Part shown: positions 1-10,551 of the stretch, one piece after another
Position numbering within the stretch: the first letter of the stretch is position 1
Layout: each line of letters begins with the position of its first letter
Assembly: GCA_019426215.1 (NCBI GenBank)
Contig: CM033405.1
Location: 28,550,199-28,614,198 of the forward strand
DNA from: Buddleja alternifolia
Lineage: Eukaryota > Streptophyta > Magnoliopsida > Lamiales > Scrophulariaceae
DNA length: 64,000 bases
Direction of reading: 5' to 3'
Notes under the pieces: generated by a model
Databases searched by the model: none
The model's input: only the letters and a program-made list of their open reading frames with translations
Told to the model about the DNA's origin: nothing
Made by a program: the position numbers and the translations under genes

Positions 1-905
1 CATTTCCCCTCTTTTCCACCTCACTTGCTATCAAACAATTGAAGGAGCTTTAATCCCTTCCTATCCTCGTCTTTTTGGACCTCTTTTCTCCCGTCCCCCA
101 ACCCCCTATCAAACAAAGTATAATAGTCCAAGCGGGAAACCCGCGCGGGGGTGAGGGGGCTTAATGATTGAAATTGTTCACCTTGGGGAGCGTATAAAAA
201 GCTCTTAAAGTAGCGAATCATCATGAAGGAGAAGAACTTACTCCAAACTTTAAGGTTAGATGGATCGAAATGAAGTTCTTAGGAGGGATTTACTATTTCT
301 CCTTGCATTCTCTCTTCCACTTCACCTACTACCAAACTAAGGATGAAGCTGTATCCCCTCTCCCAATCCAACTCTGTATCCTCTGCACCAAAGATACGCA
401 AACTTTAATAGCATATTTTAGAGAATTTAAAAAATTTTGTTTACTACCATGGGTGAATATAACATGGCAATTGAATGTTCAGCTCTGAGGAATTTATTTT
501 ACCTCATTTGTTTTTACTCAAATTTTGCAAACTAGCATTGTTCAATGATGTCTCATTAGCTTTTCTATGTAGCATGATCTTAATCTATGTTGATTGTAAA
601 TATGTTTATTTTTCTCTTTTTTAAAATTAAAGAAAAAAGTCATGGTAAAATGGTTGAAGTTCCAAACTTCGCTACATAATGGTTGAGAATGTCAAATCAG
701 ATTTCCATAATTGTAGTTGGTATGCAAATCAACCTTGCCTCTCCGTGAAATAATATACCTGCAGCATGTTGCTCAACATTTTTTTTTTTTGATAAATGTT
801 ACATACATGCTGTCTCGATACATATCTGTCAATTCCTTTTGCTTTATGACGTAGGGTTGTTTTCCTGTGATGTGAACAGTCTTGATTGGTCTTTATTTGA
901 TGCAG
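1..905 (+). other. Upstream/intron sequence of the TM9SF gene
   Basis: No exon encoding the signal peptide and mature N-terminus expected for a TM9SF protein is visible here. The stretch is therefore probably the 3' part of intron 1, and it ends in a TGATGCAG acceptor at 898-905. The first ~200 bases are C/T-rich and could be old transposon sequence. The open frames on both strands (21-224, 270-488, 729-1166) show no recognisable protein. Confidence 0.5.
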
Positions 906-3372
906 GGTGATCTTCTGAAGGTGAAAGTGAACAAACTGACCTCTGTAAAAACTCAACTTCCGTACTCCTACTATTCCCTTCCTTACTGTAAACCAGAAAA
1001 AATTGTCGACAGTGCTGAGAATCTTGGGGAAGTTCTTCGTGGCGATCGTATTGAGAACTCTCCCTATGTGGTTTGTCTTTCTTCCGATTTCCCTCCTGCC
1101 TTGTTTTTTTTTCTTTTTGATAAATTTAATTTGTTCATCTCGTGGACAATGCGTTACTTCTTGCATTCAATCAACAATCAAGTCATGCATCACAAAATCA
1201 AAATTTTCACTCAAGTTCCTTCATGCAGTTTAAGATGCGAGATCCACAGTTGTGCAATGTTGTTTGCCGTGTTATACTTAATGCCAAAGAAGCAAAGGAA
1301 ATCAAAGAGAAGATCAATGATGACTACCAAGTGAACATGTAAGCCACATTGCAGATAAATCTTATGGCTTTCTAAATACATATCATACATGTTCACCTTC
1401 TACTTGGTGGTTTCTTTAACAGGATATTGGATAATCTTCCTCTAGTTATGCCTTTTAAAAGACCTGATATGGACTCCGTGGTTTATCAGCATGGTTTCCG
1501 TGTTGGTTTGAAAGGACAGTATGCTGGAGTAAGTATCATATTGCTTTGCTGTTGTGGCAGTCTTTTTGCAAATGACCAGTCAAATCTGATTTCTTGTCTT
1601 TTACCTGAATTAATTTTTCATAGAGAACGGAGGAGAAGTATTTTATCCACAATCACCTTAGTTTTACTGTAAAGTATCATAAGGACGAAGAAACTGATGC
1701 TGCTAGAATTGTGGGTTTTGAAGTCAAACCATTCAGGTAATTTGCTGCTGATGCTCAATATTGTGATGTGCTACAGTGGTATCTTTTGACCAGTTAATGA
1801 TCTTGGGTATTCCTGTGAATTCAGTGTTAAGCATGAATATGATGGTAAATGGGATGATAAAAAGCGATTAACAACATGTGATCCTCATGCAAAACGCACA
1901 GTTACTAGCTCAGAATCTCCACAGGAGGTTGAAGATAAGAAGGAAATCATCTTCACATACGATGTAGAGTTTCAGGTATTGCTCTCTCTCTCTCTCTCCA
2001 TTGTATATTGATGAGTAGGAATTGATTGTCTTTTTGCACTGACCTCGCTCTTTTTTGCTTCATAGGAAAGTGAAGTCCTCTCTCTCTCTCTGCCCCCCCC
2101 CCCCCCCCCCCCAATCTCTCCCCCTCCCCCTCCCCCTCACTACCCTTCCATTGTATATTGATGAGTAGGAATTGATTGTCATTTCGCACTGCCTTGCTCT
2201 TTTTTGCTTCATAGGAAAGTGAAGTCAAGTGGGCATCTAGATGGGATACTTACCTCTACATGGCTGATGATCAAATCCATTGGTTCTCAATTGTCAATTC
2301 CTTGATGATTGTTCTATTTCTCTCGGGAATGGTAGCCATGATTATGCTGCGGACTCTCTACCGTGACATCTCCAAGTACAACCAATTGGAGACTCAAGAA
2401 GAAGCTCAGGAAGAAACCGGTTGGAAATTAGTTCATGGAGACGTTTTCAGGCCTCCAACAAACTCAAATTTGCTCTGTGTTTATGTTGGAACAGGAGTTC
2501 AGTTTTTTGGCATGATATTAGTTACAATGATTTTCGCAGCACTTGGATTCCTTTCCCCTTCTAACCGAGGTGGTTTAATGACAGCTATGCTTCTTCTCTG
2601 GGTATTCATGGGTATATTCGCTGGATACGCCTCTGCCCGTCTCTACAAAATGTTCAAAGGAACAGAGTGGAAAAAAATTACGCTCCAAACAGCTTTTTTG
2701 TTCCCTGGAATTCTATTCGCCATTTTTTTCGTTCTAAATGCACTAATTTGGGGCGAGGAGTCGTCAGGGGCTGTCCCATTTGGCACCATGTTTGCATTAG
2801 TCCTCTTGTGGTTTGGAATTTCGGTCCCACTTGTTTTTGTAGGTAGTTACGTAGGGTTTAGAAAGCCAGCTATTGAAGATCCCGTCAAAACCAATAAAAT
2901 ACCGAGACAAATACCCGAGCAAGCTTGGTACATGAACCCGTTCTTCTCCATCTTAATTGGAGGCATACTCCCGTTTGGTGCTGTATTCATTGAGCTGTTC
3001 TTCATCCTAACATCAATCTGGTTGCATCAATTCTATTACATTTTCGGTTTCCTCTTCCTCGTGTTCATCATTCTGATTGTGACGTGCGCTGAGATTACTA
3101 TCGTCCTTTGCTATTTCCAATTGTGCAGTGAGGACTATTTGTGGTGGTGGAGATCATATCTAACCTCAGGATCATCGGCTTTCTATCTCTTCCTTTATGC
3201 AGCATTCTACTTCTTCACAAAGCTCAACATCACAAAACCAGTATCGGGAATTTTGTATTTTGGGTATATGCTCATTGGCTCATATGCTTTCTTCGTGCTG
3301 ACTGGCACAATTGGTTTCTATGCCTGTTTCTGGTTCACAAGGCTCATATACTCTTCTGTGAAGATTGATTAA
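906..3372 (+). CDS. Transmembrane 9 superfamily (TM9SF/TMN/EMP70) protein, 5' end outside the window
   Basis: Exons: 906-1070, 1229-1338, 1423-1528, 1624-1736, 1825-1975 and 2215-3372. All have GT..AG borders and compatible phases, giving 600 residues. Family members are about 630-660 aa, so only the signal-peptide exon is missing. The N-terminal half is the lumenal EMP70 domain ([19 protein letters not shown] block, here [14 protein letters not shown]). The last exon encodes all nine membrane segments, starting just after DDQIHWFS, with the conserved [18 protein letters not shown] block in the first cytosolic loop. The C-terminus YSSVKID carries the KXD/E Golgi-retention motif known for plant EMPs, so the product should cycle in Golgi/endosomal membranes. 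The family is implicated in protein sorting and cell adhesion. The sequence resembles the Arabidopsis TMN8/9/10 subgroup from memory. The reading frame is intact. A 79-bp duplication in the last intron repeats the acceptor. Confidence 0.96.
1998..2226 (+). repeat. 79-bp direct duplication spanning an intron/exon junction, with a C20 tract between the copies
   Basis: Copy 1 is 1998-2076 and copy 2 is 2148-2226; a few substitutions separate them. Each holds the last ~67 bases of the intron, the CATAG acceptor and the first 12 exon bases (GAAAGTGAAGTC). Copy 2 is the functional junction (exon begins at 2215). Copy 1 leaves a decoy acceptor at 2065. CT microsatellites, a run of 20 C (2093-2112) and CCCCCT repeats lie between them. 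Confidence 0.95.
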
Positions 3373-3947
3373 AAAGTGGGTCCCGGCGTAAAGGTACGTG
3401 TTCGTGTTCGTAGGTTCACAAAAATTGGATCATAGTGTATGCTAATGATACTAGTTTGTCTTCTACAATGTTTTTATACCTGAGATTTTGTAATTTTTAA
3501 TTTTCTTGCTAAAGCATTTACGAGGACATTTTCTGGGAGGATTTTGGATAATTCATGTCATGTACTAGGCTTGTTTTTTTGTTATTATGATGACAAGCAT
3601 CCTTGTAGGATTTCAGTTGCAAATTACATGTAATTTTATACTTAATTGTTTCAGTCAATTCGTATTCGGTTGCAAGAGATGAGCAAAGGTTGCACTTTAG
3701 TATAATTAGCTAATCCAGTAATTGCACTTCTGCAGTGTGGGCAATTGTACGATTTTTTTTCAATGGAAACTTGTGGTTTCTTTTGTTTCTTGTGAAATGA
3801 AGGTAAATTTGGAGCGTGGATTTTGTGAGGAAAACATTAAAAGAAAATATGTTTCTTATTTGTAATCATGAAATGAACTTTGTGTTTCACATTTTGGACC
3901 TTTTCTTTTCCCTTCTGATTTACCTCACTAAAATTCTTAATCCAGAA
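3373..3947 (+). other. 3' UTR and downstream flank of the TM9SF gene
   Basis: Follows the TAA stop at 3370-3372. T-rich sequence typical of a plant 3' UTR runs to about 3.8 kb. The exact polyadenylation site cannot be fixed. The small ORF at 3816-4013 overlaps a SINE and has no family signature. Confidence 0.5.
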
Positions 3948-3963
3948 AGGAGGTGTTGTGAAT

Positions 3964-4147
3964 TTTTAATTTTTTGGTTGTCTATCACAGTATTCCAGGC
4001 ATTGTCGGACTAATCTGTTGGTCAATTGGGTCGCACATCTGGCCTGGTGGGTGAGTTTCCCAATTGGGATAACTGCGTACACAAGAAATCGAACTCGAGA
4101 TCTTGCTTAAGCGGAATCGAGTTGTTTACTATTCGGACCAACTCTGT
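3964..4147 (-). mobile_element. tRNA-derived SINE, family A (older copy)
   Basis: On the minus strand it starts with a tRNA-like head (A box in GGTCCGAATAG; degenerate B box GAGTTCGATTTC) and ends in A-rich sequence, seen as T-rich at 3964-3976 on the plus strand. It is clearly related along its whole length to the copy at 31561-31748. It is flanked by a near-perfect 16-bp target-site duplication, AGGAGGTGTTGTGAAT at 3948-3963 and AGGAAGTGTTGTGAAT at 4148-4163. Confidence 0.88.
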
Positions 4148-4514
4148 AGGAAGTGTTGTGAATGATTAATTTGTACAACGTGCATAAGCTTTCTCTATTG
4201 ATTTAATGTGTAGACTGCGCCAGTCCCTCGATTGAACTTGAGATTTCGGGCCTGAAAGTATCTAGGAAACCCAAAATAAGAAAAGAAAAGAAAGAACCTT
4301 TATCTATCAGTTAACATTCAAGTTCTAACTTTTCCTAATGGATAATCAGAGAGCCACCTAATTGGGAATTTTTACCCTAAACTGCGATATTGACGAAAAC
4401 ATAATGTTACCTATCTATCTATTTGACCTCTCTATATAAATGTGAATAATTCATTTGTTTGTTCCATTGTGAAAAGACTTTCACACACTTACTTAAAATT
4501 TGAAATCATTTTAG

Positions 4515-4735
4515 TAATTGGAACTATTTAATTAATTAATTATTGATAAAAGAAAAAAGATACCCATTAGTAATAGGACACCATTTAATATAAAAAAAAT
4601 CAATCAAATTTCTAATATTAATTCAATTAGAAATTATTTAATTAACCATTGGTAAAAGAAAAAAGATACTCATTAGTAATAGGGGACAATTTAATATTAA
4701 AAAAAAAATCAAATTTTTAATATTAATTCAATCCT
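4515..4735. repeat. Tandem duplication, ~106-bp period
   Basis: Two diverged copies of an AT-rich unit that contains TAAAAGAAAAAAGATA, then ATTAGTAATAGG, then TTAATATTAATTCAA. The first occupies about 4515-4625 and the second about 4626-4735. No coding potential. Confidence 0.8.
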
Positions 4736-4942
4736 CAAGCTACGTTACGATTCCAACTTGTTTGACACCAACTTACTTTCGTCCTTAATTGTGTTTATTG
4801 TATGTTCATTACACCATTGCAGTTCTATATAAAGCAATACATCTCATTTGCATTCTCATACAATTCCCCACTTCTCATGCACCTTTAATTCAAAAAAACC
4901 AGCCAGTTTGTTTCATAATCTTCGTTAATACATATTTTGCTT

Positions 4943-5146
4943 TTTTTTTTTTTAATTTCAAGATAAAGGGATACTCTAAATATCTAGTTCAACAAACTCG
5001 GGTTGATATTTATAATCTTGAGTCATAAAGATTCTATCTAGCTCCATAAAGGAGGGAGAGAGCTACAACTTGTGGCAACCTGAATTTGAACTCAGAATCT
5101 CTCAAATAAAATGGAAGGTGGATACCATTAGACCAACAGGTCTGGG
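4943..5146 (-). mobile_element. tRNA-derived SINE, family B
   Basis: Minus-strand element of 204 bp. Its head resembles a tRNA, with A box TGGTCTAATGG and B box GAGTTCAAATTC (plus-strand 5082-5093). Its tail is poly(A), seen as T-rich 4943-4953. A perfect 17-bp target-site duplication, TAATACATATTTTGCTT, lies at 4926-4942 and 5147-5163. The body is unlike family A at 3964 and 31561. Confidence 0.93.
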
Positions 5147-5520
5147 TAATACATATTTTGCTTCTATTCGTTACATATTGCAAACCACATAATTACTTCT
5201 GATACATAATAATTTGCAATCATTTCCCTTTCCAATCTGCATATTTCTCCACTTTTCTGATATTGAGCATATATGTCTTCAATCATACGTAAAGACCTAA
5301 TCACCAAGCACGCCCCATTTTGCAAAAAATAAATTAACATGATAGTCAATATTTATAAAAAATTGTCAACTGTGCATGCTGTTAGTGATATAATGTTCTT
5401 GAAATTGTAATACAATATAATGTTCATTTGTTCTAAGCTGAGTTTAAGGTGTGAACATTTGACCTTTATTCATTGGGACCTTAATGTTGTCTTCCATTTT
5501 TACCACTCGTCAGCTTGATA

Positions 5521-5857
5521 TTTTTTTTCTTATTTCTTGGCTAGTTATAAGAAATGGAACATTATTTGAGCTTCATTACTTTAAGGAAAAATTACACACA
5601 AACCCCCTCACTTAATGTTTAATTACAAAAATTCCCCCTAATTTATTGAAAATTACCAACACACCCTTTCTAAGGGGTCTATCTGTATTTTTTTTTCTTA
5701 TTTCTTGGCTAGTTATGAGAAATGGAACATTATTTGAGCTTCATTGCTTTAAGGAAAAGTTACACACAAACCCCCTCACTTATTGTGTAATTACAAAAAC
5801 TCTTCCTATAATTTATTGAAAATTACCAACACATTCTTTCAAGAGGTCTATTTGTAA
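5521..5857. repeat. 168-bp tandem duplication across a MITE end
   Basis: Sequence beginning TATTTCTTGGCTAGTTAT recurs 168 bp later (5531 and 5699). Each copy includes host flank, the 9-bp target site and the first ~100 bases of the MITE that starts at 5585. The duplication therefore happened after the MITE inserted. Confidence 0.9.
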
Positions 5858-6013
5858 GGTTTACAGGGGTAAAATTGTAAAAATTGTTAAACACACAGGG
5901 GTCTAATTGTAAGAAATTCTTAACATGAGGGGCTATGTTGGTATTTTTTTAATAAATGAGGGGGAGTTTTGGTAATTACACAATAAGTAAGGGGGTCAGC
6001 GTGTAATTTTTCC
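5585..6013. mobile_element. Long-TIR Mutator-like MITE (GGAAAAATTACAC type)
   Basis: The ends are inverted copies (GGAAAAATTACACAC... and ...GTGTAATTTTTCC) that extend inward through CCCCCTCACTTATTGTGTAATTA. Perfect 9-bp target duplication TTACTTTAA at 5576-5584 and 6014-6022. No transposase. The left end is duplicated (see 5521-5857). Closely related to the element at 7076-7333. Confidence 0.88.
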
Positions 6014-6299
6014 TTACTTTAATTTCCTCTCATAACACTATATATCTGCTTCCTAAGTCACTGCTTCTCCTTTGTCATTTAATTTGTTTGGGCAGATTCA
6101 TATAACAACATTTGCTGTAATTACATGGCTTTTTATGCAATATTGAACTTTGAATTTTATTTTCTCTAGATCTGTGAGATTAGTGTTAGAGTGCTTTTAT
6201 TTTGTTATTATTCATGGATTGATCCAGGTGAAATATTATATGTTTAAACAATCATTTGGATACACATAAATCAACTTGGAGGAAGATAACTGCGAAAAT

Positions 6300-6300
6300 C

Positions 6301-6334
<34 letters not shown>

Positions 6335-6347
6335 CATACATACATAC

Positions 6348-6391
<44 letters not shown>
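6300..6391. repeat. (CATA)n/(TA)n microsatellite
   Basis: About 40 bases of CATA repeats are followed by about 45 bases of TA repeats. No gene on either side. Confidence 0.95.
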
Positions 6392-6393
<2 letters not shown>

Positions 6394-7066
6394 GTGGGAT
6401 CAAAATTTGTGTCATGTGAGGAGCACGTGAAGCTGAGATCTGATCCGACTCACGATAGACTAGAGAATTACTATGCCTGATAAGGCATTGAGATGTAACA
6501 AATAGTAAGTTTGTTACTTCCTACTTTCAGAATTTATTTCCTTTGAACTTAGTTCGTGTTGGCCCCTGGCCAAGCGTTAAGTAATATGCTCGAGGGCACA
6601 TTCGTGAGTGGGACACATCATATATTTATATATATTTGCTGGAGAACTTAAGAGGCCAAGAGACAGAATTAAAATGTTACTATTATTTTATGTCATTTCG
6701 AAAGTGATTTCCACCACATATATAATGCTCAGAGCTGCAAATGAAATAAATTTCAGCAAACAATTTGAGAAGTGCATTTGCTTTGATTTGGCCCAACATC
6801 CACACACTTGATACTTTTAGGCATTTCGCTTGGTGGATATTTCCACAAAACTGCAAACAAGCAGTCTCTTTGTCCATTTGATCCACACGCACCTTGCCTC
6901 GGAATATCGGGCGCCGGGCAATATTTGGGTTGTTGCCCTACGTTTAGGCAAAAACAATAATAATAATAATAGAACAAGTTAATAATTCGTATCAGATTGA
7001 AATGAAAATAATTACATTAATCTAATTTTAAGACTTTTAATAAAGTGAAAAAAGAAATTTAGAGTA
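6392..7066. other. Intergenic, nothing recognised
   Basis: Short ORFs at 6608-6811, 6683-6892 and 6753-6977 overlap one another and show no family motif. A small AAT repeat lies near 6955-6970. Confidence 0.5.
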
Positions 7067-7075
7067 TAAATTTTT

Positions 7076-7333
7076 GGGAAAATTACACACAGACCCCTCT
7101 AGCTTATTGTGTAATTACCAAAACCTTTCCTCACTTATTAGAAATTACCAACACACTCCCTTAAGAGGTCTATTTGTAAGGTTTACAGGGGTAAAATTGT
7201 AAGAATTTTTAAATGTAAAGGGGATTTAATTGTAAGAAGTCTTTAACAGAAGGTGTGTGTTGGTAATTTTAAATAAATGAGGGGATGTTTTGGTAATTAC
7301 ACAATAAGTGAGGGGTCTGTTTGTAATTTTCCC
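7076..7333. mobile_element. Long-TIR Mutator-like MITE, 258 bp
   Basis: Ends GGGAAAATTACACACAGACC / GGTCTGTTTGTAATTTTCCC are near-perfect inverted repeats that continue ~50 bp inward. Perfect 9-bp target duplication TAAATTTTT at 7067-7075 and 7334-7342. No coding sequence. Confidence 0.92.
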
Positions 7334-7876
7334 TAAATTTTTTACCTAGAGATGAAGTCAAAACAGTAAGCAAAACAGCTACACATAGCATGATGGTCAT
7401 GGAAAAGTTCTTCATCTTGTTTTTAACCCTTTTTTTCCCTAGAGTTTTTTCTCTGTAGGGAATTAATAATGATGAAAATCATGCTGTTGAGAACACTATT
7501 TTATAGATGTTTAAATCGAAATCTGATACATTTTCATAATCTGATATATACTAATCTGTATATATATATATATATTAATCTTATTTTGTATGTATTATGG
7601 TATGGTAAGGGGATACTCATAATATAGGAGATTAGGAGCATATATTTTTCTCATGACAAAATTCTGTTGCATTTACACAGCGATGGAGGAGATATTATGT
7701 AGATTCAACGTTTGTGCTTGCTATATATTATTCGTTTATTACAGTAAGCTGTGTATCAATGCATTTTGTGTATTTGAAGATTATACAATAAGATACTATT
7801 GTTTGAATTGCGCAACGAAATCAAACAATGGGGTCTTTTTGGCAACAACTATTAGATATAGATCCAAAAATGTCTC

Positions 7877-8540
7877 TGATTTAGCTCGATTTTGGGGGAT
7901 CGATTTACCTCAGTCTGGGCTGCTTCGTATGGCACACGAAGGTGGTGATGATAAATTTACGACTGCACTTGGATTCTAGTCCAAACTGTCTAAGTACTTC
8001 CTTGGAGGATTAAGTCATAACGTAGTTCAAAAGTTTAAGTTCTATTAATGGGTTTGTATCCTTTTGGGTCGTATTGTAGGGTCGTTGGTACGTTGGGTCG
8101 TATGTCTACGAGACTGAGTAGCCCAAATTTGTATATTGAGAACGTACTTCGAGTCTATTGTCAAGGTATCAGTGGATACGATGCTAGCTCAAGAGAGTTG
8201 GGACTAGAGATTGTCCCCTAAATATGTGTTGAGAGGAGGTATTTATAGATGTTCATGTTGTACGGATCTGATAGTGACAGGAGTTTCACACAGATGATGA
8301 CACGTGGTGCTATGAAGGGTTAGGATCTTGGGTTGTAGGGTCGGGTCCCGGGTCAACCCGACCCGGATCACTTAAAAACACGCGGATCTTGTAGTGTTAT
8401 GCAATTATGGTGCCATTAAAGACCTTTTGTGTAAATGCTTCTATAATGCCCAAACCTTGTATAACAGTTGTAATTTTGCTGATCGTTAGCAGATACGAGG
8501 CAACGAGACTACGAGCCTCGAGCAAATTTTATATATATCA
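7877..8540 (-). repeat. 3' LTR of the LARD-like element
   Basis: 664 bp and near-identical to 9708-10363. It contains an 8-bp segment near 8089-8100 that is absent from the other LTR. A TATAAATA box is at 8240-8247 on the minus strand. Confidence 0.93.
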
Positions 8541-8557
8541 TTAAGTCCCCCACTTCG
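8541..8557 (-). promoter_or_regulatory. Polypurine tract of the LARD-like element
   Basis: Minus strand reads CGAAGTGGGGGACTTAA directly before the 3' LTR (TGATATAT...). This is the position and composition expected for the plus-strand primer. Confidence 0.8.
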
Positions 8558-8849
8558 TTAGTATTAAAGAGGAGACATTTATGGCTCTAAATTTATTGCT
8601 GAGGAAGTAAAAGTCTAAGTAAACTTGGACTCTTCAATTAGAACGATCATTTTAAACATTTAAACGTTTTTCGTAGGTCATTGTATCGTAGATCATATTT
8701 GTTGGATCGTATTAGAAGGTGTTCCAATTTATATTTATAGAGGAAACTTGCATTGAACTATAGAAAAAGATGCGATATGATTTCTCATATCGCAACTTAG
8801 GGTCTAATTAGACCTAGCGCACTCCATAGGATGGAAGTGTAGATTATTC

Positions 8850-9555
8850 GCTCATAGCATTTGAGCTTGTAGCTTCTTAGCTCGTTACTTCGTAGCTTTT
8901 GAGCTTGTAGCTTCTTATCTTGTGGCTTTTGAGCTCTTAGGCTCGTTGCTTCGTAACTTTAGGCTTTTGAGCTCTTGGGTTCTTAACTCTTAGCTTTTAG
9001 CTTGTGGCTTTTGGGCTCGTTGCCTCGTAGCTTTAGGCTTTTGAGCATTTGAGCTCTTGGGCTCTTAACTCTTAGCTTTTAGCTTGTGGCTTTTGGGCTC
9101 GTTGCCTCGTAGCTTTAGCCTTTTGAGCTTTTGAGCTCTTGGGCTCTTAACTCTTAGCTTTTAGCTTGTGGCTTTTGGGCTCGTTGCCTCGTTGCCTCGT
9201 AGCTTTAAGCTTTTGAGCTCCAGGGCTTTTCACTCTTAGCTTTTAACTTGCGGCTTTTGGGCTCGTTGCCTCATAGCTTTAGGCTTTTTAGCTTTTGAGC
9301 TCTTGGGCTCTTAACTCTTGGCTCTTAGCTTGCGGCTTTTGGGTTCGTTGCATCGTAGTTTTAGACTTTTGAGCTTTTGAGCTCTAATGCTCTTAACTCT
9401 TAGCTTTTAGATTGTGGCTTTTGGGCTCGTTGCCTCGTTGCCTCGTAGCTTTAGGCTTTTGAGCTCTTGGGCTCTTCACTCTTAGCTTTTAGCTTGCGGC
9501 TTTTGGGCTCGTTGCCTCGTAGCTTTAGACTTTTGAGCTTTTGAGCTCTTGGTAA
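8850..9555 (-). repeat. 82-bp tandem repeat array inside the LARD-like element
   Basis: The landmark GGCTTTTGGGCTCGTTGCC recurs at about 9007, 9088, 9170, 9252, 9333, 9416 and 9498. That is a period of 81-83 bp over at least seven units, with degenerate units to the left. Units are built from smaller GAGCTC/TTAGCTTTTAGC-like blocks. The period is not a multiple of three and stops occur, so it is not a coding repeat. Confidence 0.92.
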
Positions 9556-9688
9556 ATTCAAAATATGTTAGATGAGTTTGTGGATCGTACCTTCATATTT
9601 TGTCGACTCCTCAAATTGAACTTATTTCTCTCTCTGATTAGCCTTATTCGTTCTTCTGATATCTCTTCTCAGCAACTCTAAGTAGGGT

Positions 9689-9707
9689 TCCCACAGACGG
9701 CGCCAAC
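9689..9707 (-). promoter_or_regulatory. Primer binding site of the LARD-like element
   Basis: Minus strand reads GTTGGCGCCGTCTGTGGGA immediately after the 5' LTR. The TGGCGCC core is the tRNA-3'-end-complementary motif seen in many plant Ty3/gypsy elements. Confidence 0.82.
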
Positions 9708-10363
9708 TGATTTAGCTCGATTTTGGGGGATCGATTTACCTCAGTTTGGGCTGCTTCGTATGGCACACGAAGGTGGTGATGATAAATTTACGACTGAACT
9801 TGGATTCTAGTCCAAGCTGCCTAAGTACCTCCTTGGAGGATCAAGTCATAACGTAGTTCAAAAGTTTAAGTTCTATTAATGGGTTTGTATCCTTTTGGGT
9901 CGTATTGTAGGGTCGTTGGTTCGTATGTCTACGAGGCTGAGTAGCCCAAATTTGTATATTGGGAACGTACTTCGAGTCTATTGTCAAGATATCAGTGAAT
10001 ACGATGCTAGCTCAAGAGAGTTGGGACTAGAGATTGTCCCCTAAATATGTGTTGAGAGGAGGTATTTATAGATGTTCATGTTGTACGGATTTGATAGTGA
10101 CAGGAGTTTCACACAGATGATGACACGTGGTGCTATGAAGGGTTAGGATCTTGGGTCGTAGGGTCGGGTCCCGGGTCAACCCTACCCGGATCACTTAAAA
10201 ACACACGGATCTTGTAGTGTTATGCAATTATGGTGCCATTAAGGACCTTTCGTGTAAATGCTTTTATGATGCCCAAATCTCGTATAACCGTGGTAATTTT
10301 GCTGACCGTTAGCAGATACGAGGCAATGAGGCTACGAGCCTCGAGCAAATTTTGTATATATCA
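9708..10363 (-). repeat. 5' LTR of the LARD-like element
   Basis: 656 bp, partner of 7877-8540. A minus-strand TATAAATA box at 10063-10070 is the probable promoter core of the element. Confidence 0.93.
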
Positions 10364-10551
10364 GTCTCCAATTCGACTATAGGTTTGTTTTGTCCTTGAT
10401 AATCATTAGAAAGGACTTCTATCACTCGAGCCAAATGTTTCGAGTTCGAGATCTTGCACACAAAAAAATTCCTTGGAGAGGTCATGCAATTACACCTAAT
10501 AGAACAATCAAATACATCATAACATCAAATTTTGTTTCTTTAATTTAGTTA

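Larger units (their letters stand above)
7877..10363 (-). mobile_element. Non-autonomous LTR retrotransposon (LARD-like), complete
   Basis: Two ~660-bp direct repeats (7877-8540 and 9708-10363), each TG...CA, enclose 1,167 bp. A perfect 5-bp target duplication GTCTC lies at 7872-7876 and 10364-10368. The minus-strand orientation comes from the primer binding site next to the right LTR (TTGGCGCCGTCTGTGGGAA on the minus strand, the type common in plant Ty3/gypsy elements) and the polypurine tract GTGGGGGACTTAA next to the left LTR. The inside has no gag or pol; most of it is an 82-bp tandem repeat. It could only move with proteins from another element. The LTRs differ by scattered substitutions and an 8-bp indel, so insertion is moderately recent. 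Confidence 0.94.

Noticed and set aside
7653..7979. 108-codon plus-strand ORF
   Set aside because: Its second half runs into the LTR of the LARD-like element and no family motif is visible.
8850..9555. CRISPR-like regular repeats
   Set aside because: There are no unique spacers; it is a plain tandem array with an 82-bp period inside a plant LTR element.
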